Source: Snodgrassella alvi wkB2 (GTDB taxonomy: Bacteria; Pseudomonadota; Gammaproteobacteria; Burkholderiales; Neisseriaceae). From it: a DNA stretch of 64,000 nt. Position 1 is the first letter of the stretch. The number at the start of each line of letters is the position of its first letter. Position numbers and translations under genes: made by a program. The notes beneath the pieces are model-generated. The model saw only the letters and a list, made by a program, of their open reading frames with translations, was not told the origin of the DNA and did no database searches. This document shows, in pieces, positions 31,280-40,214 of the stretch. Location: contig NZ_CP007446.1 in NCBI RefSeq assembly GCF_000600005.1, forward strand, positions 1,328,894 to 1,392,893. The letters run 5' to 3'.

Positions 31280-32062
31280 ATGTATTTTGTCATTTCACCA
31301 GCAAAAAAATTAAATGAAACAGTAAAGATTCCTACCAAAAAGTATACGCAAGCTAAACTTTTGGATCAGGCACAACTATTGATGCCATTACTACAACAAC
31401 TGGCTCCCCACGAAATTGCTACTCTTATGAGTATCTCCGATAAACTCGCTTTACAAAATGCCGAACGTTATCATAACTGGCAACCCCCTTTTACACCTGA
31501 AAACGCCAAACAGGCTGTATATCTTTTTAATGGTGACGTTTATGAAGGCTTGGATGCGCTGCATTTAACTGAATCTGCGTTAGATTATTTGCAACAACAT
31601 ATGTCTATTCTGTCAGGTTTATATGGTGTTCTTAAACCTTTAGATTTAATTCAGCCCTACCGTTTAGAAATGAGTATTAAACTTAAAAATGCTCGCGGCA
31701 AAGATTTATATACTTTCTGGGGAGACATCATTACCAACACCATTGAACAGAATATACAGTCAGAAGAATATAAAGTACTTATTAATCTCGCGTCACAAGA
31801 ATATTTCAAAGCAATAAATACTAAAAAAATATCTGTACCTGTTATTGCACCTGTTTTTAAAGATCAAAAAAACGGTAAATATAAAATTATCAGCTTTTAT
31901 GCCAAGCGTGCGCGAGGGTTGTTTATGCGCTTCGCGGCAGAAAATCAGTTAACAGATCCGGAACAGTTAAAAGAATTCGATTATGATGGCTATTATTATG
32001 ATAAAGCTTCATCCAGTGAATCAGAGTGGGTATTCCTGCGAGAAGAAAACAGCCATCACTAA
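31280..32062 (+). CDS. yaaA: Peroxide stress protein YaaA
   Basis: A DUF328 protein which in E. coli limits free iron and protects DNA during peroxide stress; the biochemical activity is DNA-binding-like in fold. The N-terminus MYFVISPAKKLN is diagnostic. LFNGDVYEGLDA, LSGLYGVLKPLDLIQPYRLEM (in parts), LASQEYF and the FYAKRARGLFMRF stretch also match. 260 residues with AAGGA upstream of the ATG. Complete. Confidence 0.95.
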   Translation: MYFVISPAKKLNETVKIPTKKYTQAKLLDQAQLLMPLLQQLAPHEIATLMSISDKLALQNAERYHNWQPPFTPENAKQAVYLFNGDVYEGLDALHLTESALDYLQQHMSILSGLYGVLKPLDLIQPYRLEMSIKLKNARGKDLYTFWGDIITNTIEQNIQSEEYKVLINLASQEYFKAINTKKISVPVIAPVFKDQKNGKYKIISFYAKRARGLFMRFAAENQLTDPEQLKEFDYDGYYYDKASSSESEWVFLREENSHH

Positions 32063-32124
32063 ATTTAATCAAAAATAAAATGAACGATTTAACCAGAAAT
32101 TTGCTGTTTGCTTATACAAAACAC

Positions 32125-32153
32125 TTGGCAAATCCGTATTAATCGTCTATTAT
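32125..32153 (+). promoter_or_regulatory. Sigma70 promoter of tRNA-Ser
   Basis: TTGGCA at 32125-32130 and TATTAT at 32148-32153, separated by exactly 17 bases and ending 16 bases before the tRNA. A good stable-RNA promoter. Confidence 0.75.
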
Positions 32154-32169
32154 GCGCATCTTCAAAGAC

Positions 32170-32260
<91 letters not shown>

Positions 32261-32311
32261 GATATTCAATAAAATCAAGCGGTTAAGTTGCATTCTTGGT
32301 TTTGCCCCACA

Positions 32312-32348
32312 AAAAAGCCCACAATAGATTGCCTGTTGTGGGCTTTTT
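32312..32348 (+). terminator. Terminator downstream of tRNA-Ser
   Basis: AAAAAAGCCCACAA / TTGTGGGCTTTTT inverted repeat, about 50 bases past the tRNA, with flanking A and T runs so it could act in both directions. Confidence 0.88.
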
Positions 32349-32391
32349 CATTCTTGTCGATGGACGTGCCACATCCTCGCTTTTATTGCTA

Positions 32392-32694
32392 TCAGTAAGG
32401 GTACTGACTGGACAGTCCCGAGTAGTTTGCCGCGATCCAACTGATAACTTTAGAGCGCCCCTGAATGTTGGATGGCAATTTTTCGTGGATCATCCACTCG
32501 CAAATTTGGCGGGTACGAACCGAAAGATCGACGTTGTTTGCCCCTTTGAGCGAGTTCAGCAGGTCAAGCACCTCATAGCCTTCCTTTCGGCTAAAGCGGT
32601 CAGCGTCTTCTACCTTTTTCTTCGGATCGTCGCCCGGTACAGCCGTCCAACTGTAATCGGTGTAGTTCAGGTTATTTTTTTGGATCGCAGGCAT
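32392..32694 (-). CDS. Hypothetical protein in integrative-element scar
   Basis: I do not recognise this 100-residue protein. It is hydrophilic, begins MPAIQKNNLNYTDY and has an AGAAGGAG ribosome-binding site at a good distance, which supports a real gene. A helical Lys/Asp/Glu-rich middle and a C-terminal half with several Trp and Ile residues suggest a small globular protein. Its codon use and GC are higher than the surroundings and resemble the neighbouring gene at 32.8-33.1 kb. Probably mobile-element cargo. Confidence 0.6.
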   Translation of the reverse strand: MPAIQKNNLNYTDYSWTAVPGDDPKKKVEDADRFSRKEGYEVLDLLNSLKGANNVDLSVRTRQICEWMIHEKLPSNIQGRSKVISWIAANYSGLSSQYPY

Positions 32695-32763
32695 CTAGAA
32701 CTCCTTCTGGTTGTCAAGTTTTTTCTTACTTGGGGCCAAATACCCACTCTTCAAGAGTGGTAA

Positions 32764-32792
32764 TGAAAAAAGCCCGGTGCAATGGCCGGGCG
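32764..32792 (-). terminator. Terminator after the 32.8 kb gene
   Basis: GCCCGG / CCGGGC hairpin with an eight-base loop. On the minus strand it is followed by a TTTTTTC run, about 25 bases past the stop. Confidence 0.75.
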
Positions 32793-32814
32793 AAGTCCCT
32801 TTGGCACTGGGAAT

Positions 32815-33108
32815 TCAGATGCGAACGCGCGTCGAAGCTTTCGCCGCAAGCGTCGGGTTGTAGAAGCTGGTGCGAACGCTGCCGATGATCTTGTCGAACT
32901 TCAACGCAAGTTCCCGATGCGCGATGCTGTCTGTCATGCGCTTGTTGACGTCTGAAACCCAACTTTTCATCGTATCGTAACGAAACTTCGAATGGGTTTT
33001 GGCATTGAAGCAAACAAGGAAGCCGCGCGAATGAAAGATGACACCGGCAACGTCATTGCTTTCGAGCATCGCCGCACGCACCTTCGCCGGACGGCCTGCT
33101 TGCTTCAC
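32815..33108 (-). CDS. Hypothetical protein in integrative-element scar, possibly 5'-truncated
   Basis: A 97-residue basic protein of unknown function. The only start candidates are a GTG at the opening and an ATG 13 codons later. The frame is open a little further upstream (reading KRNWEYSREQ before the GTG) until a stop, so the original N-terminus may have been lost when the upstream integrase decayed. Residues GRPAKVRAAMLESNDV and KSWVSDVNKRM look like DNA-binding or regulatory helices, but no family was recognised. It ends at a terminator. Confidence 0.5.
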   Translation of the reverse strand: MKQAGRPAKVRAAMLESNDVAGVIFHSRGFLVCFNAKTHSKFRYDTMKSWVSDVNKRMTDSIAHRELALKFDKIIGSVRTSFYNPTLAAKASTRVRI

Positions 33109-33109
33109 C

Positions 33110-33800
33110 TGTTCGCGGCTATATTCCCAATTTCGCTTTCATGGCTGGCGCGCGATGACATGTTTTCGTGCTTACGCAGTCGACAATAAACATGCTGATT
33201 TCGCGGTAGGATAAGGATAGTTGCGCCTTCACTTCTCAACCTACCTTGCCAAGTATTGGTCCTAGCGCTCTCTTCCCTGCGACGAGGTTGTCATCTTCGC
33301 AGTATTCCATCGCTTTTGCATAATCCAAGATGGTTTCGATGCACCCGTGAAGGTAGTTCTCTCTTTAATCTTCGTCTGCCATATAGATTTAAGCACGGTG
33401 ATAACATCGGACTTCATAATATTTTTACGATAGGTTCGACAGTAATCGGTTAAGCGTAGGTTTGAAGCTTCGATTTCCATTGCATGCGTACTTGGGTTCG
33501 CGCGAATCGTTCACAATCACGACTAGGGCGCATTCGCGGAACGTCTTTACCTTCGATTAATGAATGCGCAAGGCTTCGCAGTCTTGTTTCTCTGTTCGAT
33601 GGGTCGATATACTGCTTCAAACTTATTTACAAAGTTAGCAGGTCTTGTCGCGAGCTTCGATCAACGAAACTTCAGGTTAACTGCCTAGTCGTTCTCCCTA
33701 CCGATGCACTATAGACTTGCCATTGTCTTTCTATCATGTCCGTCAGCTACGCGCACCACTTATACCCAGAATCTCCCAACGATGCGCAGAGGCAGTCTTT
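33110..33800 (-). pseudogene. Decayed tyrosine-recombinase (P4-type integrase) pseudogene
   Basis: Pieces of an integrase are readable in different minus-strand frames, separated by stops and frameshifts. Near 33688-33640 the frame reads LGS*PEVSLIEARDK, the usual N-terminal SAM-like arm motif. Near 33495-33410 it reads MQWKSKLQTYA. Then comes KSDVITVLKSIWQTK, and after a shift IETILDYAKAMEYCEDDN, the core-binding domain pattern. Near 33230 it reads LSYREISMFI, matching the start of the catalytic domain. The catalytic Arg-His-Arg-Tyr part is not found. It sits ~1 kb from tRNA-Ser, a normal integrase neighbourhood. Relics of this kind mark a dead genomic island. Confidence 0.75.
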
Positions 33801-33849
33801 CTGCACCGTTTACGGCATGCCGTCCTATGCTAATCAACTTTAACAGACT

Positions 33850-34426
33850 AAATAATTATAAAACGGATATATTACTACGATAATTTTATTCAAATTTCAT
33901 TTATCTAGCTTAAAGTCGAAGATAAAAAATAAAATACTGCATTGAATTACACATTAAAAAGGAAAGTAGATTGTAAAAAAGCTAAGATAAAGACTGATAA
34001 GCCTTAAGCAAAACCTTTAACCTGCTGATCACAGTTATTTCCAAAATATTAGAATATTTTATAAGAATAAGTCTAAGTAAATTGCATAATGAAATAAATA
34101 ATTTTTACCACTCATTTCACTATTCTTGGTTGGCAATATTTCTGCCAATTATCAAAAAAATTTTTGATATTAATGCTTTAATGGGATAAATAGCAGAAAA
34201 CTGCATAGACTGTCTTAGCTAGAAAATATTAGTAGAAATGACTACTCTATACGAAAGATTATCTACTTATAAAAAAACTAAATTCTTACTATAGTTTTTA
34301 AAAGATACAGCAAATAATTGTGATATGTAAAATAAAAGTTTTGCGTCGATATCATGAAACTTTTATTTTACAATTTTAACATACATATCATAGACATATT
34401 TTTTATACTCTACCATGTGAAACTAA
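33850..34426. other. AT-rich noncoding region
   Basis: About 580 bases after the integrase scar with no reading frame, repeat or hairpin that I can defend. The sharp drop in GC at about 33.84 kb marks the edge of the foreign segment. Confidence 0.5.
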
Positions 34427-34780
34427 TTAACTATTTCCGAAATCATGATGCTTGATTCGCTGATAGTTATACCAGTTTGTTTGATTTGACATCAAATTAG
34501 GTTGATTTTGTTGTAGTTCAGAATATTTGGAATTACCATCTTTCAGCTCGGCATTATCTTCAGTACTACTGGATCCTGAAGATAAACTTGTCTGAACATG
34601 TTGCTGAAACTCCATTTTCCGGGCTTTTTTATCCAGCATTGATATATGAATTTCTGTATCATAAATGCTTTTCAGTTCGAGCAATTTTTGATAAGTAGCA
34701 ATCAACTCTTTATTATCAGGAGTTCGCATGATTTGCCCTTCAAGAAATTCACGGCATTTATTAAACTCTTCAGTTCTCAT
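34427..34780 (-). CDS. Hypothetical protein, coiled-coil and Ser/Asn-rich tail
   Basis: This 117-residue protein begins MRTEEFNKCREFLEGQ. The first ~65 residues are a charged helical region with heptad-like Leu and Ile spacing (ATYQKLLELKSIYDTEI), which may form a coiled coil. The remainder is Ser/Gln/Asn-rich and probably disordered. No signal peptide and no family recognised. It stands alone in an AT-rich region; coding is likely from the continuous sensible composition but not certain. Confidence 0.5.
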   Translation of the reverse strand: MRTEEFNKCREFLEGQIMRTPDNKELIATYQKLLELKSIYDTEIHISMLDKKARKMEFQQHVQTSLSSGSSSTEDNAELKDGNSKYSELQQNQPNLMSNQTNWYNYQRIKHHDFGNS

Positions 34781-35465
34781 GGCTAATATATTAAAAAAAA
34801 TCTCAATATCTAAATTTTACACCATTTACAGAAATTAGCATTGAAAAATTGAATTAATATTCAAGTTATTCAGATATTATTAATCTAAATATCTGATATT
34901 ACATTCGTTAAAAAATTTATCTTTATTCTCACAAATACGGGAATAGAGAAATTTAAAATTCTGAATCAAAATTTCAAGTACTTTTTTCTCAAAATATTAG
35001 AGATATAAGCAAAGCAATTGCACAAAAATTAATCACGCTTAAATTGGATTGATTCACCTTGTTTTTTTATAGTTATCCACAGATATACTCACAAAAATTG
35101 TGAAATTCTGAAGGAATTTAAAATGATAATAAAGGCTGAATAATAAAAATAACCAATCATATATATATGTTTTTAAAACAATTTTACTTCATTAAGTAAA
35201 TTGAAAAAGTAAAACAACATAATTGAAATTCAAGTTCAGTAGCTCCAGACGTTTTGAATTAAAAGCATCCTGACAAACGCTCACAATTTCTATTTGTATA
35301 AATTTTGTTTCAATAATATTGATGATGCACTATAAAATTATACAAAGTAGGAAATTGAGACTTGAATTCTTCAATAAACATAAATAAAAAATATTAAATA
35401 TATTTAGGTTGATTTTTTATAAATCAATAATTTAAATCTAATCAAAATATTTATCCATACTGGTA
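34781..35465. other. AT-rich region with a DnaA box
   Basis: About 690 noncoding bases upstream of the clpB promoter. One perfect consensus DnaA box, TTATCCACA, lies at 35073-35081, and a one-mismatch version, TTATCCATA, at 35451-35459. No dnaA, dnaN or other origin-linked gene is nearby, so an origin is not claimed. Confidence 0.4.
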
Positions 35466-35496
35466 CTTGACATTAATTTTCTGATACCAATATATC
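35466..35496 (+). promoter_or_regulatory. clpB promoter, sigma32-like and sigma70-like
   Basis: CTTGAC at 35466-35471 and ACCAATAT at 35486-35493 with a 14-base spacer resemble the heat-shock sigma32 consensus (CTTGAA / CCCCATNT). The overlapping TTGACA and ATATAT with a 17-base spacer also form a sigma70 promoter. Heat-shock control of clpB is expected from other proteobacteria. Confidence 0.6.
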
Positions 35497-35525
35497 TGTT
35501 AATGAAAATATAACTAAAGGAAATT

Positions 35526-38102
35526 TTGATGAGATTCGATAAGCTTACCGCAAAGTTTCAGCAAGCTTTACAAGATGCACAAAGTCTTGCTTTAGGACAG
35601 GATGCTGGTTATCTGGAAGCCGTATTTATATTGAAGGCTTTAATGAATGATAATGATAGTGGCTGTGCTGCTTTACTTACCCAGGCTGGTGCAAATGTTG
35701 CACAGGTTAAACAGCAGGTTGACTCTACTATTAATGGTTTACCCAGAGTATCCGGTCAGGGTGGTGAAATCTTACCCAGTACTGAATTGCAGCACATTCT
35801 CAATCTGATGGATAAAGCTGCTATTAAACGTAATGATGCTTATATTGCCAGCGAGTTGTTTTTGCTTGGCGCTGTTCAGGAAAACGGACAATGCGGACGT
35901 ATTCTGAAACAGGCTGGTGTTACAGAAGATAAATTGAATTCGGCGATAGATGCCGTTCGCGGAGGCGCAAGTGTGGATAATCCTAACGCAGAAGATCAAC
36001 GAGAAGCGTTGAAAAAATATACAACCGACCTGACTGAAAAAGCACGTTCGGGTAAGCTGGATCCTGTAATCGGGCGAGATGATGAAATCCGGCGCACTAT
36101 TCTGGTGCTTGAACGGCGTACTAAAAACAACCCTGTACTCATCGGTGAACCGGGTGTAGGTAAAACTGCTATTGTTGAAGGTTTGGCTCAACGAATTGTG
36201 AATAATGAAGTTCCAGATTCTTTGCGAAATAAGCGTTTGCTTTTACTGGATCTGGCTAGTTTGATTGCCGGTGCAAAATTCCGGGGTGAATTTGAAGAAC
36301 GCCTGAAAGCAGTACTTAATGATCTGGCTAAAGACGAAGGCAATACCATTATTTTTATTGATGAAATACATACACTGGTAGGAGCCGGTAAAGCCGATGG
36401 TGCTATGGATGCAGGTAATATGCTCAAGCCGGCTCTTGCACGGGGTGAATTACATTGCATCGGCGCGACAACATTGGATGAGTATCGTCAATATATTGAA
36501 AAAGACCCTGCTCTGGAACGTCGTTTCCAGAAAGTACTGGTAAAAGAACCGACAGTTGAAGATACCATTGCCATTTTACGTGGCTTACAGGAACGCTACG
36601 AAATCTATCATGGCGTAGAAATCACTGATCCGGCAATTGTAGCTGCTGCTGAATTATCTAATCGTTATATTACCGACCGTTTCTTACCAGATAAAGCCAT
36701 TGACCTGATTGATGAGGCTGCATCATTAATTAAAGTTGAAAGCCAGTCTATGCCTGAAAGTATGGACAAGCTTAAACGCCGTGAAATACAGCTGGAAATT
36801 GAACGCGCATCTCTGGTGAAAGAAGATGATGAAGCCAGCAAAAAGCGTCTGGCACTGCTGGATGAAGAGCTGGATAATGTTAAGCGTGAGTTTGCTGATC
36901 TGGATGAAATCTGGAAAGCAGAACGAGCCAAAGCTCAAGGCAGCGTTACAATTAAAGAGCAGATTGATCAGCTAAAAGTTAAGATGGATGCGCTTAAGCG
37001 TAATGGTAAATGGGAAGAAGTGGCCAAGCTGCAATATGAAGAATTACCCCGGCTTGAATCCCAGTTACAGGCTGCTGACAACGGGCAGCAGAATAATCAG
37101 CCTAACAAGCTGCTACGCACTAAAGTAGGCTCAGAAGAAATTGCCGAAATTGTTTCGCGTATGACCGGTATTCCGGTATCCAAAATGATGGCTGGTGAAC
37201 GGGAAAAACTATTGAGAATTGAAGAAGTATTGCATGAACGTGTAGTGGGACAGGATGAAGCTGTACGCGCTGTAGCAGATGCAATCCGCCGCTCACGCTC
37301 CGGTTTATCAGACCCGAATAAACCATATGGCAGCTTTTTGTTCCTCGGCCCCACCGGTGTAGGTAAAACAGAGTTGTGTAAAACTCTGGCAAGCTTTTTG
37401 TTTGATAGCGAAACCCATCTGATTCGCGTAGATATGTCGGAATATATGGAAAAACATTCCGTTGCGCGTTTGATTGGTGCGCCTCCCGGCTATGTTGGTT
37501 ATGAAGAAGGTGGTTTTTTGACTGAGCAGGTACGCCGCAATCCTTATAGTGTGGTTTTGCTGGATGAAGTTGAAAAAGCTCATCCGGATGTATTCAACAT
37601 TTTGTTACAAGTTTTGGATGATGGTCGTTTAACTGATGGTCAGGGACGTACAGTTGATTTCAAAAATACGGTTATCGTTATGACTTCCAATATTGGCAGC
37701 CAGGAAATCCAGAAAATGGAAAGCGATGATTATGCTGCGATTAAGGCAGTAGTAATGGATGAAGTTAAACAATACTTCCGCCCTGAACTGATTAACCGTA
37801 TTGATGAAGTTGTTGTATTCCATAGTCTTAACCAATCCAATATTCGTGCTATCGCTAATATCCAGCTTGCCGGTCTGCGTCAGCGTCTGGAAAAAATGGA
37901 TTTACATTTACAGGTTGATGATGCCGCTTTGGATGTACTGGCTAAGGTGGGATTTGATCCGGTCTATGGCGCACGTCCTCTGAAACGGGCTATACAGACT
38001 GAAATCGAAAATCCACTGGCTAAAGAATTACTGGCTGGAGACTATGCTCCTAACAGTACAATTATGTTAACGGCTCAGGATGGTATTTTGACTTTTGCCT
38101 GA
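35526..38102 (+). CDS. clpB: ATP-dependent chaperone ClpB
   Basis: A hexameric Hsp100 disaggregase that threads aggregated proteins with DnaK. The 858 residues show an N-terminal Clp domain (1-145). NBD1 has Walker [10 protein letters not shown] and Walker [14 protein letters not shown] coiled-coil middle domain spans about 400-520, and NBD2 has [10 protein letters not shown] and [13 protein letters not shown]. The [18 protein letters not shown] stretch is typical. A sigma32-like promoter precedes it and a strong terminator follows. Start ATG has AAAGGAAA upstream. Confidence 0.98.
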   Translation: MMRFDKLTAKFQQALQDAQSLALGQDAGYLEAVFILKALMNDNDSGCAALLTQAGANVAQVKQQVDSTINGLPRVSGQGGEILPSTELQHILNLMDKAAIKRNDAYIASELFLLGAVQENGQCGRILKQAGVTEDKLNSAIDAVRGGASVDNPNAEDQREALKKYTTDLTEKARSGKLDPVIGRDDEIRRTILVLERRTKNNPVLIGEPGVGKTAIVEGLAQRIVNNEVPDSLRNKRLLLLDLASLIAGAKFRGEFEERLKAVLNDLAKDEGNTIIFIDEIHTLVGAGKADGAMDAGNMLKPALARGELHCIGATTLDEYRQYIEKDPALERRFQKVLVKEPTVEDTIAILRGLQERYEIYHGVEITDPAIVAAAELSNRYITDRFLPDKAIDLIDEAASLIKVESQSMPESMDKLKRREIQLEIERASLVKEDDEASKKRLALLDEELDNVKREFADLDEIWKAERAKAQGSVTIKEQIDQLKVKMDALKRNGKWEEVAKLQYEELPRLESQLQAADNGQQNNQPNKLLRTKVGSEEIAEIVSRMTGIPVSKMMAGEREKLLRIEEVLHERVVGQDEAVRAVADAIRRSRSGLSDPNKPYGSFLFLGPTGVGKTELCKTLASFLFDSETHLIRVDMSEYMEKHSVARLIGAPPGYVGYEEGGFLTEQVRRNPYSVVLLDEVEKAHPDVFNILLQVLDDGRLTDGQGRTVDFKNTVIVMTSNIGSQEIQKMESDDYAAIKAVVMDEVKQYFRPELINRIDEVVVFHSLNQSNIRAIANIQLAGLRQRLEKMDLHLQVDDAALDVLAKVGFDPVYGARPLKRAIQTEIENPLAKELLAGDYAPNSTIMLTAQDGILTFA

Positions 38103-38114
38103 TTATTAATTGAG

Positions 38115-38143
38115 AAACCTGCTGTAAAGCAGGTTTTTTTTTA
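38115..38143 (+). terminator. Rho-independent terminator of clpB
   Basis: AAACCTGCT / AGCAGGTTT hairpin with a four-base loop followed by a run of nine or more T, 12 bases past the stop. Confidence 0.93.
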
Positions 38144-38278
38144 ATTTCAAATCAACCTTATATCTTTATTTTATATAATTAATTAACCAAAATCATTGAA
38201 ATTATCCCTTTAATTATTGGTGGCATTTATAGCTTCTAAGATACCTGATAATAATTTAGATGATATACAGAATATTTT

Positions 38279-39598
38279 ATGAAAATGATAAATAAAACTT
38301 TTAAAACTGCTTTATTAACTCTGTGTTTAACTACCAGTTTTAACATTCATGCAGCAACTACGCCAAATAGCTGTAAATCATTAGGTCTCAACAATTGCCC
38401 TGCTCCATTGGACAAAAAATTACCGGATGTCAAAAACATGTTAAGCTGGAATCAGCAACAACGGGCAATTGGCTTTCGTAATGACTATCGCTCTTATCCC
38501 GGTGATGTTTTTCACGCTGCTCATGGCCTGCCACTGCCCAGAGCGCCTCAAAATCTGTCTAATGTAAATTATCAGATTCATGGTCAGTCATATCTGCTAA
38601 AAGATTATTTAAAGCGTAATAATGTAACTGGAATGATGGTAATTAAAGATGGCAAAGTAGTATGGGATTATTACGCCAATGGTAATAATCCTACTACACT
38701 CTGGGCATCACGCTCAGTGGGTAAATCTGTGGTTTCTACACTAGTAGGTATTGCTCTTAAAGAAGGTAAAATCAAATCACTGAATGATGAAATAGTTAAA
38801 TATAATCCTGATGTGCGGGGAACTGCATGGGAGCACGTGACGATTCGTCAACTGCTTCAACATACTTCTGGTGTGAACTGGAACGAAGATTACACTGATC
38901 CGAAATCTGATTTTTCACAACTTACTCAATGTGAGGCCAATCCTGATACTTATACCTGCGTTAACAGTCTGGTAAAAGCACCCGGCCGCAAATCATATGC
39001 TAAGCCCGGTAAAGCATGGTCTTATTCATCTGGTGGTGCATGGCTGCTAGGAGACACGCTTGAAAAAGCAACTGGTGAAAGTATTGCCCGATATCTACAG
39101 AATAAAATCTGGCAACCATTCGGTATGAGCAGAGATGGTGTGTGGCACAGTTATACCGTGGGACAACATGATGTGGGTGCACACGGATTTAATGCCACGC
39201 TTGAAGACTGGGGTAAATTTGGCCTTTTCGTAATGAATAATGGTACGCTGCCAGATGGCAGGCAGATTTTACCTAAAAACTGGGTTAAAGATTCCCGTAA
39301 CTGGAATCAGGCGAAAAATTCAGTCAGCAAACTGCATCCGGAAGGAAGTTATGGCTATGAATGGTGGAATAATAGTGTACCAGCTACTGTAAATGATGTT
39401 TCTCCAAAAACAGGGCTGAACAGTCAGGACAGCATGTGGGCTTTAGGAATTTACGGACAGATTATTATGGTTAATCAGAAACAGAAGCTGGTTATTGTAC
39501 AATGGTCTACCTGGCCTAAAGCTGAGCCCTCTTTTCTGGAGCAGCCACTGGAAGCATCTTTAATGTTTAATGCAATTGCTAACAGACTTGCATCATAA
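38279..39598 (+). CDS. Exported serine hydrolase of the class C beta-lactamase/NylB-like fold
   Basis: A periplasmic or secreted hydrolase of 439 residues. A cleavable signal peptide ends near INIHAA at about residue 26. The catalytic SxxK is Ser146-Val-Gly-Lys149 in WASRSVGKSVVS. TIRQLLQHTSGVNWNEDYTDP (in parts) closely follows the 6-aminohexanoate-dimer hydrolase/EstB subgroup. A WSYSSGG tyrosine near 250 is the candidate general base. It could be an esterase, an amide hydrolase or a cell-wall enzyme; resistance to beta-lactams is not implied. Monocistronic with its own terminator. Confidence 0.85.
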   Translation: MKMINKTFKTALLTLCLTTSFNIHAATTPNSCKSLGLNNCPAPLDKKLPDVKNMLSWNQQQRAIGFRNDYRSYPGDVFHAAHGLPLPRAPQNLSNVNYQIHGQSYLLKDYLKRNNVTGMMVIKDGKVVWDYYANGNNPTTLWASRSVGKSVVSTLVGIALKEGKIKSLNDEIVKYNPDVRGTAWEHVTIRQLLQHTSGVNWNEDYTDPKSDFSQLTQCEANPDTYTCVNSLVKAPGRKSYAKPGKAWSYSSGGAWLLGDTLEKATGESIARYLQNKIWQPFGMSRDGVWHSYTVGQHDVGAHGFNATLEDWGKFGLFVMNNGTLPDGRQILPKNWVKDSRNWNQAKNSVSKLHPEGSYGYEWWNNSVPATVNDVSPKTGLNSQDSMWALGIYGQIIMVNQKQKLVIVQWSTWPKAEPSFLEQPLEASLMFNAIANRLAS

Positions 39599-39628
39599 CT
39601 GTTATTATTCAGCCTGACACAAATCTGT

Positions 39629-39667
39629 GCACCAGTTGACTGCCAAACAGTTTCTGGTGCTTTTTTA
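39629..39667 (+). terminator. Terminator of the serine hydrolase gene
   Basis: GCACCAG / CTGGTGC outer stem with partial inner pairing, followed by TTTTTTA, about 30 bases past the stop. Confidence 0.8.
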
Positions 39668-39696
39668 GCATATAGGTTGATTCATAAAATTTTATT

Positions 39697-40170
39697 ATGG
39701 CACAGGAAATTGAACGTAAATTTCTGGTAGTAGGCAATGCGTGGCGGAATCTGGCATCAGCTAAGCATCTTTGTCAGGGCTATTTATCGACGGTTAAAGA
39801 ACGCACCGTACGTATCCGTGTTTGTGATGATAAAGCATGGCTAACGATTAAAAGCACAAATCGTGGCATTACCCGTACCGAATTTGAATATTCAATTCCG
39901 GTTGCAGATGCCAGACATATGCTCACTCATATGGCAGAACAGCCAATAATTGAAAAATATCGTTACCGCATACCTTTAAATGGACTTATCTGGGAAATTG
40001 ATGAATTTTTAGGTGTGAATCAAGGCCTGATTGTGGCTGAAGTTGAATTAAACCACACTGATGAGCATATTATTTTTCCAGACTGGATAGGACAGGAAGT
40101 ATCGGATGATCCCAGATATTACAATAATAATCTGGTCAGAAAGCCTTTTACATCGTGGCATAAGTCTTAA
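39697..40170 (+). CDS. CYTH domain protein
   Basis: A 157-residue triphosphate tunnel metalloenzyme. The N-terminal MAQEIERKFLV carries the defining ExExK motif (E4, E6, K8). Alternating charged strands such as TVRIRVCDDKAWLTIKS and EFEYSIPVADA form the tunnel barrel, and WEIDEFLG follows. Family members cleave inorganic triphosphate or thiamine triphosphate or make cAMP; the short stand-alone bacterial type is most often a tripolyphosphatase. The exact substrate is not readable. Monocistronic between a hairpin and the convergent prmB. Confidence 0.9.
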   Translation: MAQEIERKFLVVGNAWRNLASAKHLCQGYLSTVKERTVRIRVCDDKAWLTIKSTNRGITRTEFEYSIPVADARHMLTHMAEQPIIEKYRYRIPLNGLIWEIDEFLGVNQGLIVAEVELNHTDEHIIFPDWIGQEVSDDPRYYNNNLVRKPFTSWHKS

Positions 40171-40214
40171 TTTGCGGACTTCTGAACAATCTAACCAGAT
40201 ATATCACAGTTAAT

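Noticed and set aside
32296-32763. Plus-strand 155-codon frame after the tRNA
   Set aside because: It runs antisense to a minus-strand gene with a good ribosome-binding site and through a terminator hairpin, and its translation resembles no protein.
33256-33714. Short frames in the integrase scar as independent genes
   Set aside because: Their translations combine pieces of the decayed integrase in wrong frames; the pieces make sense only as one broken minus-strand gene.
34781-35525. Replication origin
   Set aside because: Only one perfect DnaA box is present and no dnaA, dnaN, gyrB or rpmH is near.
38279-39598. A beta-lactam resistance gene
   Set aside because: The SxxK fold is shared by many esterases and amide hydrolases; the HTSGVNWNEDY wording is closer to the NylB/EstB group than to AmpC.
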